From assembly GCA_025093985.1 (NCBI GenBank), contig JACAAK010000019.1, positions 124,001 through 188,000 on the forward strand: DNA of 64,000 nucleotides. Reading direction: 5' to 3'. The DNA is from Calvatia gigantea. Taxonomy: Eukaryota > Basidiomycota > Agaricomycetes > Agaricales > Lycoperdaceae. How positions within the stretch are numbered: the first letter of the stretch is position 1; each line of letters opens with the position of its first letter. The translations under genes and the position numbers were made by a program. Of this stretch, positions 10,226 through 21,683 are shown in pieces. The notes under the pieces are model-generated. The model searched no databases. It was not told the origin of the DNA and worked only from the letters and a program-made list of their open reading frames with translations.

Positions 10226-13200
10226 TTTTTTTTTTTTTTTTTTTTTTTAAATCATGGCTTGCGCCAATTTATAACGCGGTGCCCGATCGCAGTCCGCGTG
10301 TAGCTAAGTACAAAGCCCCAACTACAAGGTCCGATGAGTTAAGAGTAATCTACTGTTCAGAAGTGGCCCAACCCAACCCAAGCGTTAACCCAGACCAGAC
10401 CAGCCCGCCCCCTACTTGCCAAATTCCCTGGTCGCCCGAAATGCCCATCACACTGAAGAAGACCCAGTTGCCCAGGTCTTGTGGTGTACACCCAGTGACG
10501 CACTGCCGCGAGGCGGCAGTGCCCTGATCATCCCTCAAGAGGCGGACCCAGCGGCAACGGCAGCCGAGTGCCCTCAGGGGGACAGGTGTAGTCAGGAGAG
10601 CCAGCGCAAGGAGCCCCCGCTTGGAGCCGCCTTACCCCCAACTTCCCAAGTGAAAGGGTATCAGCCCAGTCTTGACCCAGAACAACACCGTAGGCAGGGT
10701 AGCAACTCGAAGCGCCACCTAGACAGCGCCCAAGAAAGCAGCTTAGCAGGACGAACCCGCACCGCCACCCGGGGACCCCACCCCCGTTATTTTACGCCTC
10801 CGCCCCCCGCGAAGCCCCAGACCAGGCCCAGGAAAGGAGCACCACTAGCCAAGGCCAGAAGCACCCCCCAGGGACCCAGCCCCTGTTGCCTTACGACTTC
10901 TCCACCTAGTAGGTCAGAAGACCAGCGACACCGCAGAGACCCCCCACGCGCGCCAGCTCAACCGATCCCAACATCATCAGGTCTGAATGCAAACGCACCA
11001 GGGTTCGCGTTCAGGAAGTCAATCAGCTCACGAATGGTCTGAGGAGGTCTGTCAAGTTCCCTCTTGTGGTTGGGGCACCTGACGAAAATGTGATAGCGCC
11101 CCTCAAGAGCGGCGCCACACGAACAGCCAACGCTTTCAGTAGGAAAGAATCGTACTCGGTACGACCCAATCGGAGCATGACCAGTAACGGCACGCACGGC
11201 CCTCGCACAGAGCGAGTTAGAGCCGCTAACATGGGGGAGCCAGGGCCCACCGGAAAGGTGGGTCGGCTTCCCCGGAACAGATGGGTCTGCCCCAGAGGCG
11301 AGATCCATGTTACTACGCCCCTTGTAAGAAGAGGTAGAGTACAGCTGACGCCATGACTCCAGAACATCATCGACCGCCTCCTTACGCAGGCGGGCAATAG
11401 AAGTGAACGGCCTCAGGCCATAAGTGACCTGAGGGAACGAGGTGACATGCCGGTGAACAGCATGGTGGAACTCCCACTTCTCGGAGGAAGGGACAGCGAG
11501 GAATTCAATGCCTCTCCGGGGATCCCCAGAGAGCCATCGTTTAAGCGCCACACACACTCCCTGGGACAGCATCTGCCCGGAGTGTGTAGACGGATCAACC
11601 ACGAGCTTCGCCAACGCAATAGAGTCAGTGAATACACGTATGAGCCTGACATCATCCTGCTTAAGAGCAAAATGAATGCCAAGTGCAATGGCCATGAGCT
11701 CAGCATCAGGCGCTGTAACTCGGCCTGCCACGCGAGTGATCTCTCGGAGACACTCCCGCTGGCGGTAGACATGGGCAGCTGAAACTGCCTGGAACTTGCC
11801 GTGAAGCGGCAGACTTGCGTCCATCGCCATGTGGACAATCCCGAGGTCCTCCCTGCACTCCCTAAGGCGCGCGTTGAGAGCATACATATGCTCGGGGTCA
11901 GTGTTACCCTCCACATTGAGTTTCACCTCCATGAACGACACCTGGTCAGGGTGGCAGTCCATCAGGCGGTATCCGGGTCGATTAATTGAAGCCATAGGCT
12001 CAAACTCTTCGACGAGGTTCACCAGGCTGGCATCAGCCTGGATTAAGGAGCCCTTAGTCTTCTTGCGAGCCGCAGGAGACATAAGGCCGATAGAACGAGT
12101 GTGCAACTTAGCAGACCCGGAATATTCAGGGCTCATAAGGGCCCTGAGGGGATGGTTGGGTGACAGGGTCTTAATCCTGTAGTCCGACCTGACAGCAAGC
12201 TTCTGTATGTGAAGCTGGATAGGCATGAGACCCGCGAACGACTCAGCGGCCCCAGTAGGAGCAGTCCGGAAAGCGCCTGTAATCCACAAGGCCGCCCGTC
12301 TCTGCATGACATTCAGACTCTTAAGGGCCGCCTTACAGCGAGAGCCCCTGAAGAACCAGAGTTTGAAGCCATACGTCGCAATGGGAACGACACACGACCG
12401 ATAGAGGAGGCGCTTCTGCATAGGCCGCAAGCCCCTCGTAGAGTTACCAAGCATCTTCATGGCTTTCACCGTGGAGAGTGCTTTAGTAGAGTAATAACGA
12501 ACGTGCTCCTTGAAAGTAAGGGCGCGGTCGAAGTAGAAGCCCAAATACCTCCAATAAGGCTTGGGCCGGAGCGGCGTATCACCAGTGAATGGGGCAAAGC
12601 CCAGGTCTATGGGTGGATTACTATCCCCGTACTTACGGGAGAAGTGAAAAACCTCGGACTTGTCATGTTCAAGTACCAAGGCGAAGCGCTCAAAGAGCCT
12701 AAATATAATACCATACGCCTCCTTAAGAGCCGCAAGGTTAGATTCCCAATCTCTTGACTGGGCAATGATGGTGCCATCATCAACATATGACAGAAGAGTC
12801 GTCCCTAAACGAGACGCCTCCCTGTCGAAAAGCCACATTAGCGGAGCTATGTATAAGGCCGACAGGACGGGAGAGAGGGCAGATCCTTGCCCTACCCCCA
12901 CGTCCGATGAAAATGGCTCGGACTTGAAAGAGTCCCAGCAGTACTGGGTCTTCCGTCCTACCAGGTAGTGCGCAAAGAACTCGACCAACTCAGGGGCGAA
13001 TCCTTGCTTGCGGAGTATTGCCACCAGCATATCATGGTGCAATGATGGGAAGAACTGCGCTATGTCAAAAGCCACAATGCTAGTCCTGAGGCCCTTGGCC
13101 CAACCCGCTCTTACGATGTGGGTCAGCATCAGGCCGGCATCTTCAGTGGATCGTTGGATCACACCTCCGAGCTGATTAGGGTGAAAGACCCCAAATTTGA

Positions 13201-13628
13201 CAGAGTCAAACTGGAGCCTAGTCGCGATCATTTTCTCAAACAGCTTACCCAGCGTGTTGAGAAGAACAATAGGCCTAAAGGCCTTGGGTGTAGAGTATGC
13301 AGGCTTACCCAGCTTAGGGATAATAACCGACATAGATTCTTTAAAATACTCCGGCCAGCAACCTAAACGAATACAGGTGCTAGCTAGATGTACGAAGACC
13401 GGCAGGGCATCCCCAAGCACGATCTGTTTGAGCATCCTCCACGTAACGTGGTCGGGGCCCGGCGCTGAAACCTTAGAGCAAGCAGACAACACATCCACTA
13501 GTTCCTTGGCTGAGAAGTCCACCCATTCCCGCCGCGTTAGCGTAGGGAGCGGATTAATAACAGGGGTATCACACTCCCGCCCGGAAGCAGAGTTGTAGGT
13601 ACCGTGAAGGGCCTCCCAGAGGGAGTCC
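10226..13628 (-). mobile_element. LINE copy D, 5'-truncated, inserted in copy C
   Basis: Minus-strand LINE insertion. The 3' end is the poly(T) at 10226-10248, followed by the 3' UTR and ORF2 back to about 13628, where it is 5'-truncated. It is flanked by a perfect 15-bp target duplication, ATTGCAATGTCGCCC, at 10211-10225 and 13629-13643. The element's last two bases overlap the duplication by microhomology (AT), so the left/right boundary is uncertain by 2 bp. The long open ORF2 and close identity to copy H1 indicate recent insertion. Confidence 0.9.
10958..13628 (-). CDS. LINE ORF2, truncated but uninterrupted (copy D)
   Basis: Open reading frame of about 890 codons from the 5' truncation point to the ORF2 stop, covering RT, RNase H and the C-terminal zinc motif. 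It contains VAFDIAQFFPSLHHD, the catalytic YVDDGTII, RNase H residues in MAMDAS, DAELMAIALG and FTDSIAL, and the CSCGAALEGRYHIFVRC motif. The endonuclease domain and start codon are missing, so it cannot act alone. No stops or frameshifts are present, which contrasts with copies A and H2. Upstream the frame continues by chance into flanking sequence as far as 13978; that part is not LINE protein. Confidence 0.8.
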
Positions 13629-13841
13629 ATTGCAATGTCGCCCTGTGGGCCCACAGGGACTCTTTGGACCCTGTGGACTGGAAGGCATTTCAACGCGTTG
13701 TAGCATCTAAGAAGTGCAAATTCTTCAATGAGAAGATTGAGGAGATTGCTGAGACCAACAAGTGCCCCTGGGACCTTATGGAATGGGTTAAAGTGCGCAA
13801 GTTGCCTGTGTGCGAGGCTATCTCCTACCAAGGGGAGCCTT

Positions 13842-14232
13842 TGTTGAAGGGAGTGCGTAGGGGAACGTCTGGCGGTCCTAACACTGAAGAAACAACGCGA
13901 CTTGATAGGGAGAATCTCGAGAAAAACGCGTTTTATTGAACACCAGTCCTGTGGACTGTTGTAAGAGGCTAAGTACAAAACAGAAAATTGTCCTACTCAC
14001 CTGTGGACTGTTGTAAGAGGCTAAAGAGCCAGAAAGCGTCCACAGGTGTTCTAACTAAGTTCAACCATCATGTGACCAAGTCACATGATCACAAAAGCAT
14101 CCATTGTAGCTCTAAGTCCACATCTCTATGTACAAGTCCATATCTCCTTGGACAACTCCACAAGTGTCCTACCAAACCTTGGAGCCCTGACTCAGGAGAG
14201 TCCATCTAACACTGTCTGGAGCACTCCTGACA
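13842..14232. mobile_element. Solo LTR (family LTR-6), 391 bp
   Basis: Insertion in LINE copy C with TGTTGAAGG...TCCTGACA ends (TG...CA) and a perfect 5-bp duplication, GCCTT (13837-13841 and 14233-14237). There is no coding content. It contains a 25-bp direct repeat, starting CCTGTGGACTG, at 13948-13972 and 14000-14024. CpG sites are intact, so the insertion is probably young. No other copy lies in the window, and its parent element is unknown. Confidence 0.85.
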
Positions 14233-15140
14233 GCCTTGTCACACTATGGACTCCCTATGGGGGGCCCTTCACGGTACCTACAACTCCACCTCTGGGTGTG
14301 AGTGTGATACCCCTGTTATTGATCCGCTCCCTGCACTTCCGCAGCGGGGGTGGGTTGACTTTTCAGACAAGGAACTGATGGATGCATTGTCTGCCTGCTC
14401 CAAAGTCTCTGCTCCGGGCCCCGACCATGTTATGTGGAGGATGCTCAAACAGATCGTGCTTGGGGATGCCCTGCCAGTCTTTATATGTCTAGCTAGTGCC
14501 TATATTCATCTAGGCTGCTGGCCAGAGTATTTCAAAGAATCTATGTCAGTTATTATCCCTAAGCCGGGTAAGCCTGCATACTCTATGCCCAAGGCCTTCA
14601 GGCCTATAGTTCTTCTCAACACGCTGGGTAAGCTGTTTGAGAAAATGATCGCAACTAGGCTCCAGTTTGACTCTGTCAAATTTGGGGTCTTTCACCCTAA
14701 TCAGCTTGGAGGTGTGATCCAACAGTCCACTGAAGATGCTGGCCTAATGCTGACCCACATCGTAAGAGCGGGTTGGGCTAAGGGTCTCAGGACTAGCGTT
14801 GTGGCATTTGACATAGCACAGTTCTTCCCATTGCTGCACCATGATATGCTGGTTGCAATACTCTGCAAGCAAGGATTTGTCCCTGAGTTGGTTGAGTTCT
14901 TTGTGCACTACTTGGTAGGACGGAAGACCCAGTATTGCTGGGATTCTTTCAAGTCTGAGCTGTTTCCATCGGATGTAGGGGTAGGGCAGGGATCTGCCCT
15001 CTCCCCTGTCCTATCAGCCTTATACATAGCTCTGCTAATGTGGCTTTTCGACATGGAGGCATCATGCTTAGGGACGACCCTTCTGTCATATGTTGATGAT
15101 GGTACCATCATTGCCCAGTCTAAGGACTGGAAGTCCAACC

Positions 15141-16121
15141 TTTTTTTTTTTTTTTTTTTTTTTAAATCATGGCTTGCGCCAATTTATAACGCGGTGCCCG
15201 ATCGCAGTCCACATGTAGCTAAGTACAAAGCCCCAACTACAAAGTCCGATGAGTTGAGAGTAATCTACTGTTCAGAAGCGACCCAACCTAACCCAAGCGA
15301 TAACCCAGACCAGACCAGACCACCCCCTACTTGCCAAATCCCCCAGTTGCCCGAAATGCCCATCACACTGAAGAAGACCCAGTTGCCCAGGTCTTGTGGT
15401 GTACACCCAGTGACGTGCCGTCGCAGCGCGATGGTGCCCTGATCATCCCTCAAGAGGCGGACCCAGCAGCAATGGTGGCCAAGTGCCCTCAGGGGGACAA
15501 GTGTAGTCAGGAGAGCCAGCGCAAGGAGCCTCTGCTTGGAGCCGCCTTACCCCCAACTTCCCAAGTAGAAGGGTATCAGCCCAGCCCTGATCTAGAGCAA
15601 CACAACGGGCAGGGTAGCAACTCGAAGCGCCGCCAAGACGGTGCCCAAGAAAGCAGCTTAGCAGGACGAACCCGCACTGCCACCCGGGGACCCCACCCCT
15701 GTCATTTTATGCCTTCGCCCCCTGCAAAGCCCCCAACCAAGCCCAGGAAAAGGGCACCACCAGCCGGAGCCAGAAGCACCCCCCAGGGACCCCACCCCTG
15801 TTGCCTTACAACTTCTCTACCTAGTAGGCCAGAAGACCAGCGACACTGCAGAGACCTCCCGCACGCGCCAGCTCAGCCGATCCCAGCATCATCTGGTCTG
15901 AACGCAAACGCCCCGGGGTTCGCATCCAGGAAATCAATCAGCTCACGAATGGTCTGAGGAGGTCTGTCCAGTTCCCTCTTGTGGTTGGGACACCTGACGA
16001 AAATGTGATAGCGCCCCTCGAGAGTGGCGCCACATGAGCATCCAACGCTTTCGTTAGGAAAGAATCGTACGCGGTACGACCCAATCGGAGCATGACCTGT
16101 GACAGCACGCACAGCCCTCGC
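15141..16121 (-). mobile_element. LINE copy E, 3' end segment
   Basis: Minus-strand LINE 3' end: poly(T) 15141-15163, the 3' UTR, then the last ~85 codons of ORF2 (ending LDANPGAFAFRPDDAGIG), stopping abruptly near 16121 in the middle of ORF2. The poly(T) joins copy C directly after GACTGGAAGTCCAACC. The segments at 17831-18754 and 21669-25684 have the same orientation and could be the rest of this copy, with about 950 bp of ORF2 lost when copy F inserted. That linkage is inferred. Confidence 0.75.
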
Positions 16122-17830
16122 CAATCCCGAGATCCTCCCTGCACTCCCTAAGGCGTGCGTTGAGAGCATACATATGTGCGGGGTCAGTATTACCCTCTGC
16201 ATTGAGTTTCACCTCCATGAACAACACCTGGTCAGGGTGGCAGTCCATCAGGTGGTATCCGGGCCGATTGATTGAGGCCATAGGCTCAAATTCCTCGATG
16301 AAGTTCACCAGGTTGGCATCAGCCTGGACTAAGGAGCCTTTAGTCTTCTTGCGAATCGCAGGAAACATAAGACCAACAGAGTGGGCATGCAGCTTAGCAG
16401 ACCCAGAGTACTCAGGGCTCATAAGGGCCCTAAGGGGATGATTAGGTGACAGGGTCTTAATCCTGTAGTCCGACCTGATAGCAAGCTTCTGTATATAAAG
16501 CTGGATAGGTATGAGACCTGCGAATGACTCTGCGGCCCCAGTAGGGGCAGTCCGGAATACACCTGTAATCCACAGGGCTGCCCGTCTCTGCATAACATTC
16601 AGGCTCTTAAGGGCTGCCTTGCAGCGAGAACCCTTGAAGAACCAGAGTTTGAAGCTGTATGTCGCGATGGGAACAACACACAACCAATAGAGGAGGTGCT
16701 TCTGCATAGGCCGCAAGCCCCTCATGGAGTTACCAAGCATTTTCATGGCTTTCACCATAGACAGTGCTTTGGTAGAATAATAACGAACGTGCTCCTTAAA
16801 CGTAAGGGCATGGTCGAAGTAGAAACCCAAGTACCTCCAATAGGGCTTGGGTCAGAGTGGTGTATCACCAGTGAACAGGGCAAAGCCCAGGTCAATCGGT
16901 GGATTATCATCCCCATGCTTGTGGGAAAAGTGAAAGACCTCAGACTTGTCATGTTCAAGTACCAAGGCGAAGCGCTCAAAGAGCCTGAATATAATAAAGG
17001 GAACTTGACAGACCTCCTCAGACCATTCGTGAGCTGATAGACTTCCTGAACGCAAACCCGGGGGCCTTTGCGTTCAGACCAGATGACGCTGGGATCGGTT
17101 GAGCTGGCGCGCGTGGGGGGCGCCTGCGGGGTCGCTGGTCTTCTGGCCTACTGGGGGGAGAAGTTGTAAGGCAACAGGGGTTGGGTCCCTGGGGGGTGCT
17201 TCTGGCCTCGGCTAGTGGTGCTCCTTTCCTGGGCCTGGCTGGGGGCTTCGTGGCGGGCGGAGGCGTAAAATAACGGGGGTGGGGTCCCCGGGTGGCGGTG
17301 TGGGTTCGTCCTGCTAAGCTGCTTTCTTGGGCACCGTCTAGGTGGCGCTTCGAGTTGCTACCCTGTCTGCTGTGTTGTTCTGGGTCGGGACTGGGCTGAT
17401 ACCCTTCCACTTGGGAAGCTGGGGGTAAGGTGGCTCCAAGCGGGGGCTCCTTGTGCTGGATCTCCTGACTACACCTGTCCCCCTGAGGGCACTCGGCCGC
17501 CGATGCCGCTGGGTCCGCCTCTCGAGGGATGATCAGGGCACCGCCGCCTTGCGGCGATGCGTCACTGGGTGTACACCACAAGACCTGGGCAACTGGGTCT
17601 TCTTCAATGTGATGGGCATTTCGGGGAACCGGGGGATTTGGCAAGTAGGGGGTGGTCCAGTCTGGTCTGGGTTATCGCTTGGGTTGGGTTGGGTTGCTTC
17701 TGAACAGTAGATTACTCTTAACTCATTGGACCTTGTAGTTGGGGCTTTGTACTTAGCTACACGCGGACTGCGATCGGGCACCGCGTTATAAATTGGTGCA
17801 AGCCATGATTTAAAAAAAAAAAAAAAAAAA
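16122..17830 (+). mobile_element. LINE copy F with 5' inversion
   Basis: Two opposed LINE segments. 16122-16995 is minus-strand ORF2, equivalent to about 6254-7128 of copy A. 16996-17830 is plus-strand, starting at AAAGGGAACTTGACAGACC, with the last ORF2 codons, the 3' UTR and a 19-base poly(A) (17812-17830). An inverted upstream segment joined to a plus 3' segment is what twin priming produces. No convincing target duplication is seen, which would fit insertion with target deletion. Rearrangement between copies is the alternative. Confidence 0.65.
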
Positions 17831-18754
17831 GACAGGGTCTTAATCCTGTAATCTGACCTGACAGCAAGCTTCTGTATGTGAAGCTGGATGGGTATGAGAC
17901 CCGCGAATGACTCCGTGGCCCCAGTAAGAGCAGTCCGGAAAGTGCCTGTAATCCACAGGGCCACCCGTCTTTGCATGACGTTCAGGCTCTTAAGGGCCGC
18001 CTTACAGCGAGAGCCCTTGAAGAACCAGAGTTTAAAGCCATATGTCGCAATGGGGACAACACATGACCGATATAGGAGGTGCTTCTGCATAGGCCGCAAG
18101 CCCCTCGTAGAATTACCAAGCATCTTCATGGCTTTCACCGTAGAGAGTGCTTTAGTAGAGTAGTAACGAACATGCTCCTTGAAAGTAAGGGCACGGTCGA
18201 AGTAGAAGCCCAAATACCTCCAATAAGGCTTGGGCCGAAGCAGCGTATCACCAGTAAACGGGGCAAAGCCCAGGTCTATCAGTGGATTATCATCCCCGTG
18301 CTTACGGGAGAAGTGAAAGACCTCGGACTTGTCGTGTTCAAGTACCAAGGCGAAGTGCTCAAAGAGCCTAAATATAATACCATATGCCTCCCTGAGAGCC
18401 ACAAGGTTAGATCCCCAGTCTTTCGACTGGGCAATGATGGTGCCATCATCGACATATGACAGAAGAGTCGTCCCTAGACGTGACGCCTCCCTGTCGAAAA
18501 GCCACATAAGCAGAGCTATGTATAAGGCCGACAAGACGGGAGAGAGGGCAGATCCCTGCCCCACCCCCACATCAGATGGAAACGGCTCGGACTTGAAAGA
18601 GTCCCAGCAATACTGGGTCTTCCGTCCTACCAAATAGTGCGCAAAGAACTCGACCAACTCAGGGGCGAATCCTTGCTTGCGTAGTATTGCCACCAGCATA
18701 TCATGGTGCAATGACAGAAAGAACTGCGCTATGTCAAAAGCCACAACGCTAGTC
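17831..18754 (-). pseudogene. LINE ORF2 RT segment, 3' part of the copy H2 host
   Basis: Minus-strand ORF2 coding from the RT core (VAFDIAQFF) through YVDDGTII to RSDYRIKTLS. It ends on the left at the poly(A) of copy F and on the right at the poly(T) of copy H1. The last 15 bases, GCCACAACGCTAGTC (18740-18754), are repeated at 21669-21683, where the same ORF2 continues upstream. This segment and 21669-25684 are therefore one LINE split by the H1 insertion. No stops are seen within it. Confidence 0.85.
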
Positions 18755-21668
18755 TTTTTTTTTTTTTTTTTTTTTTTTAAATCATGGCTTGCGCCAATTT
18801 ATAACGCGGTGCCCGATCGCAGTCCGCGTGTAGCTAAGTACAAAGCCCCAACTACAAGGTCCAATGAGTTAAGAGTAATCTACTGTTCAGAAGCAACCCA
18901 ACCCAACCCAAGCGCTAACCCAGACCAGACCGGACCACCCCCTACTTGCCAAATCCCCCGGTTCCCCGAAATGCCCATCACATTGAAGAAGACCCAGTTG
19001 CCCAGGTCTTGTGGTGTACACCCAGTGACGCATCGCCGCAAGGCGGTGGTGCCCTGATCATCCCTCGAGAGGCGGACCCAGCGGCAACGGCGGCCGAGTG
19101 CCCTCAGGGGGACAGGTGTAGTCAGGAGATCCAGCGCAAGGAGCCCCCGCTTGGAGCCACCTTACCCCCAGCTTCCCAAGTGGAAGGGTATCAGCCCAGT
19201 CCCGACCCAGAACAACACAGCAGACAGGGTAGCAACTCGAAGCGCCACCTAGACGGTGCCCAAGAAAGCAGCTTAGCAGGACGAACCCGCACCGCCACCC
19301 GGGGACCCCACCCCCATTATTTTACGCCTCCGCCTGCCACGAAGCCCCCAGCCAGGCCCAGGAAAGGAGCACCACTAGCCGAGGCCAGAAGCACCCCCCA
19401 GGGACCCAACCCCTGTTGCCTTACAACTTCTCCCCCCAGTAGGCCAGAAGACCAGCGACCCCGCAGGCGCCCCCCACGCGCGCCAGCTCAACCGATCCCA
19501 GCGTCATCTGGTCTGAACGCAAAGGCCCCCGGGTTTGCGTTCAGGAAGTCTATCAGCTCACGAATGGTCTGAGGAGGTCTGTCAAGTTCCCTTTTGTGTT
19601 TGGGACACCTGACGAAAATGTGATAGCGCCCCTCAAGAGCGGCGCCACATGAACAGCCAACGCTTTCGGTGGGAAAGAATCGTACTCGGTACGACCCAAT
19701 CGGAGCATGACCAGTAACGGCACGCACGGCCCTCGCACAGAGCGAGTTAGAGCCGCTAACATGGGGGAGCCAGGGCCCACCGGAAAGGTAGGTCGGCTTC
19801 CCCGGAACAGATGGGTCCGCCCCAGAGGCGAGATCCATGTTACTACGCCCCTTGTAAGAAGAGGTAGAGTACAGCTGGCGCCATGACTCCAGAACATCGT
19901 CGACCGCCTCCTTATGCAGGCGGGCAATAGAAGTGAACGGCCTCAGGCCATAAGCGACCTGAGGGAACGAGGTGACATGCCGGTGAACAGCATGGTGGAA
20001 CTCCCACTTCTCGGAAGAAGGGACAGCGAGGAATTCAATGCCTCTCCGGGGATCCCCAGAGAGCCATCGTTTAAGCGCCACACACACTCCCTGGGACAGC
20101 ATCTGCCCGGAGTGTGTAGACGGATCAACTGCGAGCTTCGCCGATGCAATAGAGTCAGTGAATACACGTATGAGCCTGATGTCATCCTGCTTAAGAGCAA
20201 AATGAATGCCAAGTGCAATGGCCATGAGCTCAGCATCAGGCGCTGTAACTCGGCCTGCCACGCGAGTGATCTCTCGGAGACACTCCCGCTGGCAATAGAC
20301 ATGGGCAGCTGAAACTGCCTGGAACTTGCCGTGAAGTGGCAGACTTGCGTCCATCGCCATGTGGACAATCCCGAGGTCCTCCCTGCACTCCCTAAGGCGC
20401 GCGTTGAGAGCATGCATATGCTCGGGGTCGGTGTTACCCTCCGCATTGAGTTTCACCTCCATGAACGACACCTGGTCAGGGTGGCAGTCCATCAGGCGGT
20501 ATCCAGGTCGATTAATTGAAGCCATAGGCTCAAACTCCTCGACGAGGTTCACCAGGCTGGCGTCAGCCTGGATTAAGGAGCCCTTAGTCTTCTTGCGAAC
20601 CGCAGGAGACATAAGGCCGATAGAACGAGTGTGCAATTTAGCAGACCCGGAATATTCAGGGCTCATAAGGGCCCTGAGAGGATGGTTAGGTGACAGGGTC
20701 TTAATCCTGTAGTCCGACCTGACAGCAAGCTTCTGTATGTGAAGCTGGATAGGTATGAGACCCGCGAATGACTCTGCGGCCCCAGTAGGAGCAGTCCGGA
20801 AAGCGCCTGTAATCCACAGGGCCGCCCGTCTCTGCATGACGTTCAGACTCTTAAGGGCCACCTTACAGCGAGAGCCCCTGAAGAACCAGAGTTTGAAGCC
20901 ATACGTCGCAATGGGAACGACACACGACCGATAGAGGAGGCGCTTCTGCATAGGCCGCAAGCCCCTCGTAGAGTTACCAAGCATCTTCATGGCTTTCACC
21001 GTAGAGAGTGCTTTAGTAGAGTAATAACGAACGTGCTCCTTGAAAGTAAGGGCACGGTCGAAGTAGAAGCCCAAATACCTCCAATAAGGCTTGGGCCGGA
21101 GCGGCGTATCACCAGTGAACGGGGCAAAGCCCAGGTCTATTGGTGGATTATCATCCCCGTGCTTACGGGAGAAGTGAAAAACCTCGGACTTGTCATGTTC
21201 AAGTACCAAGGCGAAGCGCTCAAAGAGCCTGAATATAATACCATACGCCTCCTTAAGAGCCGCAAGGTTAGATCCCCAATCTCTCGACTGGGCAATGATG
21301 GTACCATCATCAACATATGACAGAAGAGTTGTCCCTAACCGAGACGCCTCCCTATCGAAAAGCCACATTAGCGGAGCTATGTATAAGGCCGACAGGACGG
21401 GAGAGAGGGCAGATCCTTGCCCTACCCCCACGTCCGATGAAAATGGCTTGGACTTGAAAGAGTCCCAGCAGTACTGGGTCTTCCGTCCTACCAGGTAGTG
21501 CGCAAAGAACTCGACCAACTCAGGGGCGAATCCTTGCTTGCGGAGTATTGCCACCAGCATATCATGGTGCAAAGATGGGAAGAACTGCGCTATGTCAAAA
21601 GCCACAACGCTAGTCCTGAGGCTCTTGGCCCAACCCGCTCTTACGATGTGGGTCAGCATCAGGCCAGC
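18755..21668 (-). mobile_element. LINE copy H1, 5'-truncated, inserted in another LINE
   Basis: Minus-strand LINE with poly(T) 18755-18778, the 3' UTR and ORF2 up to the RT core, where it is 5'-truncated. Perfect 15-bp target duplications, GCCACAACGCTAGTC, flank it at 18740-18754 and 21669-21683. Because the truncation point lies close to the homologous position in the host copy, the right junction looks like a 68-bp tandem repeat (21601-21668 against 21669 onward). The two repeats differ at several bases, consistent with two different LINE copies. Confidence 0.9.
19488..21659 (-). CDS. LINE ORF2, truncated, open (copy H1)
   Basis: Uninterrupted 723-codon frame ending at the ORF2 stop. It begins inside the RT domain (MLTHIVRAGWAKSLRTS) and includes VAFDIAQFFPSLHHD, YVDDGTII, the RNase H motifs (MAMDAS, DAELMAIALG, FTDSIAS) and the C-terminal CSCGAALEGRYHIFVRC. 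The endonuclease and fingers part of RT are absent because of 5' truncation, so it is a dead-on-arrival copy. Its sequence is very close to copy D, so both may derive from the same recently active source. Confidence 0.8.
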   Translation of the reverse strand: MLTHIVRAGWAKSLRTSVVAFDIAQFFPSLHHDMLVAILRKQGFAPELVEFFAHYLVGRKTQYCWDSFKSKPFSSDVGVGQGSALSPVLSALYIAPLMWLFDREASRLGTTLLSYVDDGTIIAQSRDWGSNLAALKEAYGIIFRLFERFALVLEHDKSEVFHFSRKHGDDNPPIDLGFAPFTGDTPLRPKPYWRYLGFYFDRALTFKEHVRYYSTKALSTVKAMKMLGNSTRGLRPMQKRLLYRSCVVPIATYGFKLWFFRGSRCKVALKSLNVMQRRAALWITGAFRTAPTGAAESFAGLIPIQLHIQKLAVRSDYRIKTLSPNHPLRALMSPEYSGSAKLHTRSIGLMSPAVRKKTKGSLIQADASLVNLVEEFEPMASINRPGYRLMDCHPDQVSFMEVKLNAEGNTDPEHMHALNARLRECREDLGIVHMAMDASLPLHGKFQAVSAAHVYCQRECLREITRVAGRVTAPDAELMAIALGIHFALKQDDIRLIRVFTDSIASAKLAVDPSTHSGQMLSQGVCVALKRWLSGDPRRGIEFLAVPSSEKWEFHHAVHRHVTSFPQVAYGLRPFTSIARLHKEAVDDVLESWRQLYSTSSYKGRSNMDLASGADPSVPGKPTYLSGGPWLPHVSGSNSLCARAVRAVTGHAPIGSYRVRFFPTESVGCSCGAALEGRYHIFVRCPKHKRELDRPPQTIRELIDFLNANPGAFAFRPDDAGIG

Positions 21669-21683
21669 GCCACAACGCTAGTC

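Larger units (their letters stand above)
9155..15140 (+). pseudogene. LINE copy C, ORF2 in three pieces
   Basis: Plus-strand LINE sequence lies in 9155-10225, 13629-13841 and 14233-15140. It starts at the last codons of ORF1, runs through the endonuclease and stops inside the RT domain just after YVDDGTII (near 15095). The gaps are filled by LINE copy D (10226-13628, 15-bp duplication ATTGCAATGTCGCCC) and a solo LTR (13842-14232, duplication GCCTT). The ORF2 start codon is mutated (ATAAACCCC instead of ATGAACCCC near 9203), and a TGA lies near 9470. The third piece is open from 14246 to 15140. The right side is cut by the poly(T) end of copy E, and I did not find the rest of copy C. Confidence 0.8.

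Noticed and set aside
7975..19572. Open frames of 189-208 codons on the antisense strand of the LINE 3' UTR in five copies (7975-8544, 10416-11042, 15331-15957, 17018-17644, 18946-19572)
   Set aside because: The frame begins at TTG with no in-frame ATG near the start, the strand is C-rich and stop-poor, and the predicted protein is low-complexity and Pro-rich. It is repeated only because the UTR is repeated. An antisense transcript with a start codon would be needed to revive it.
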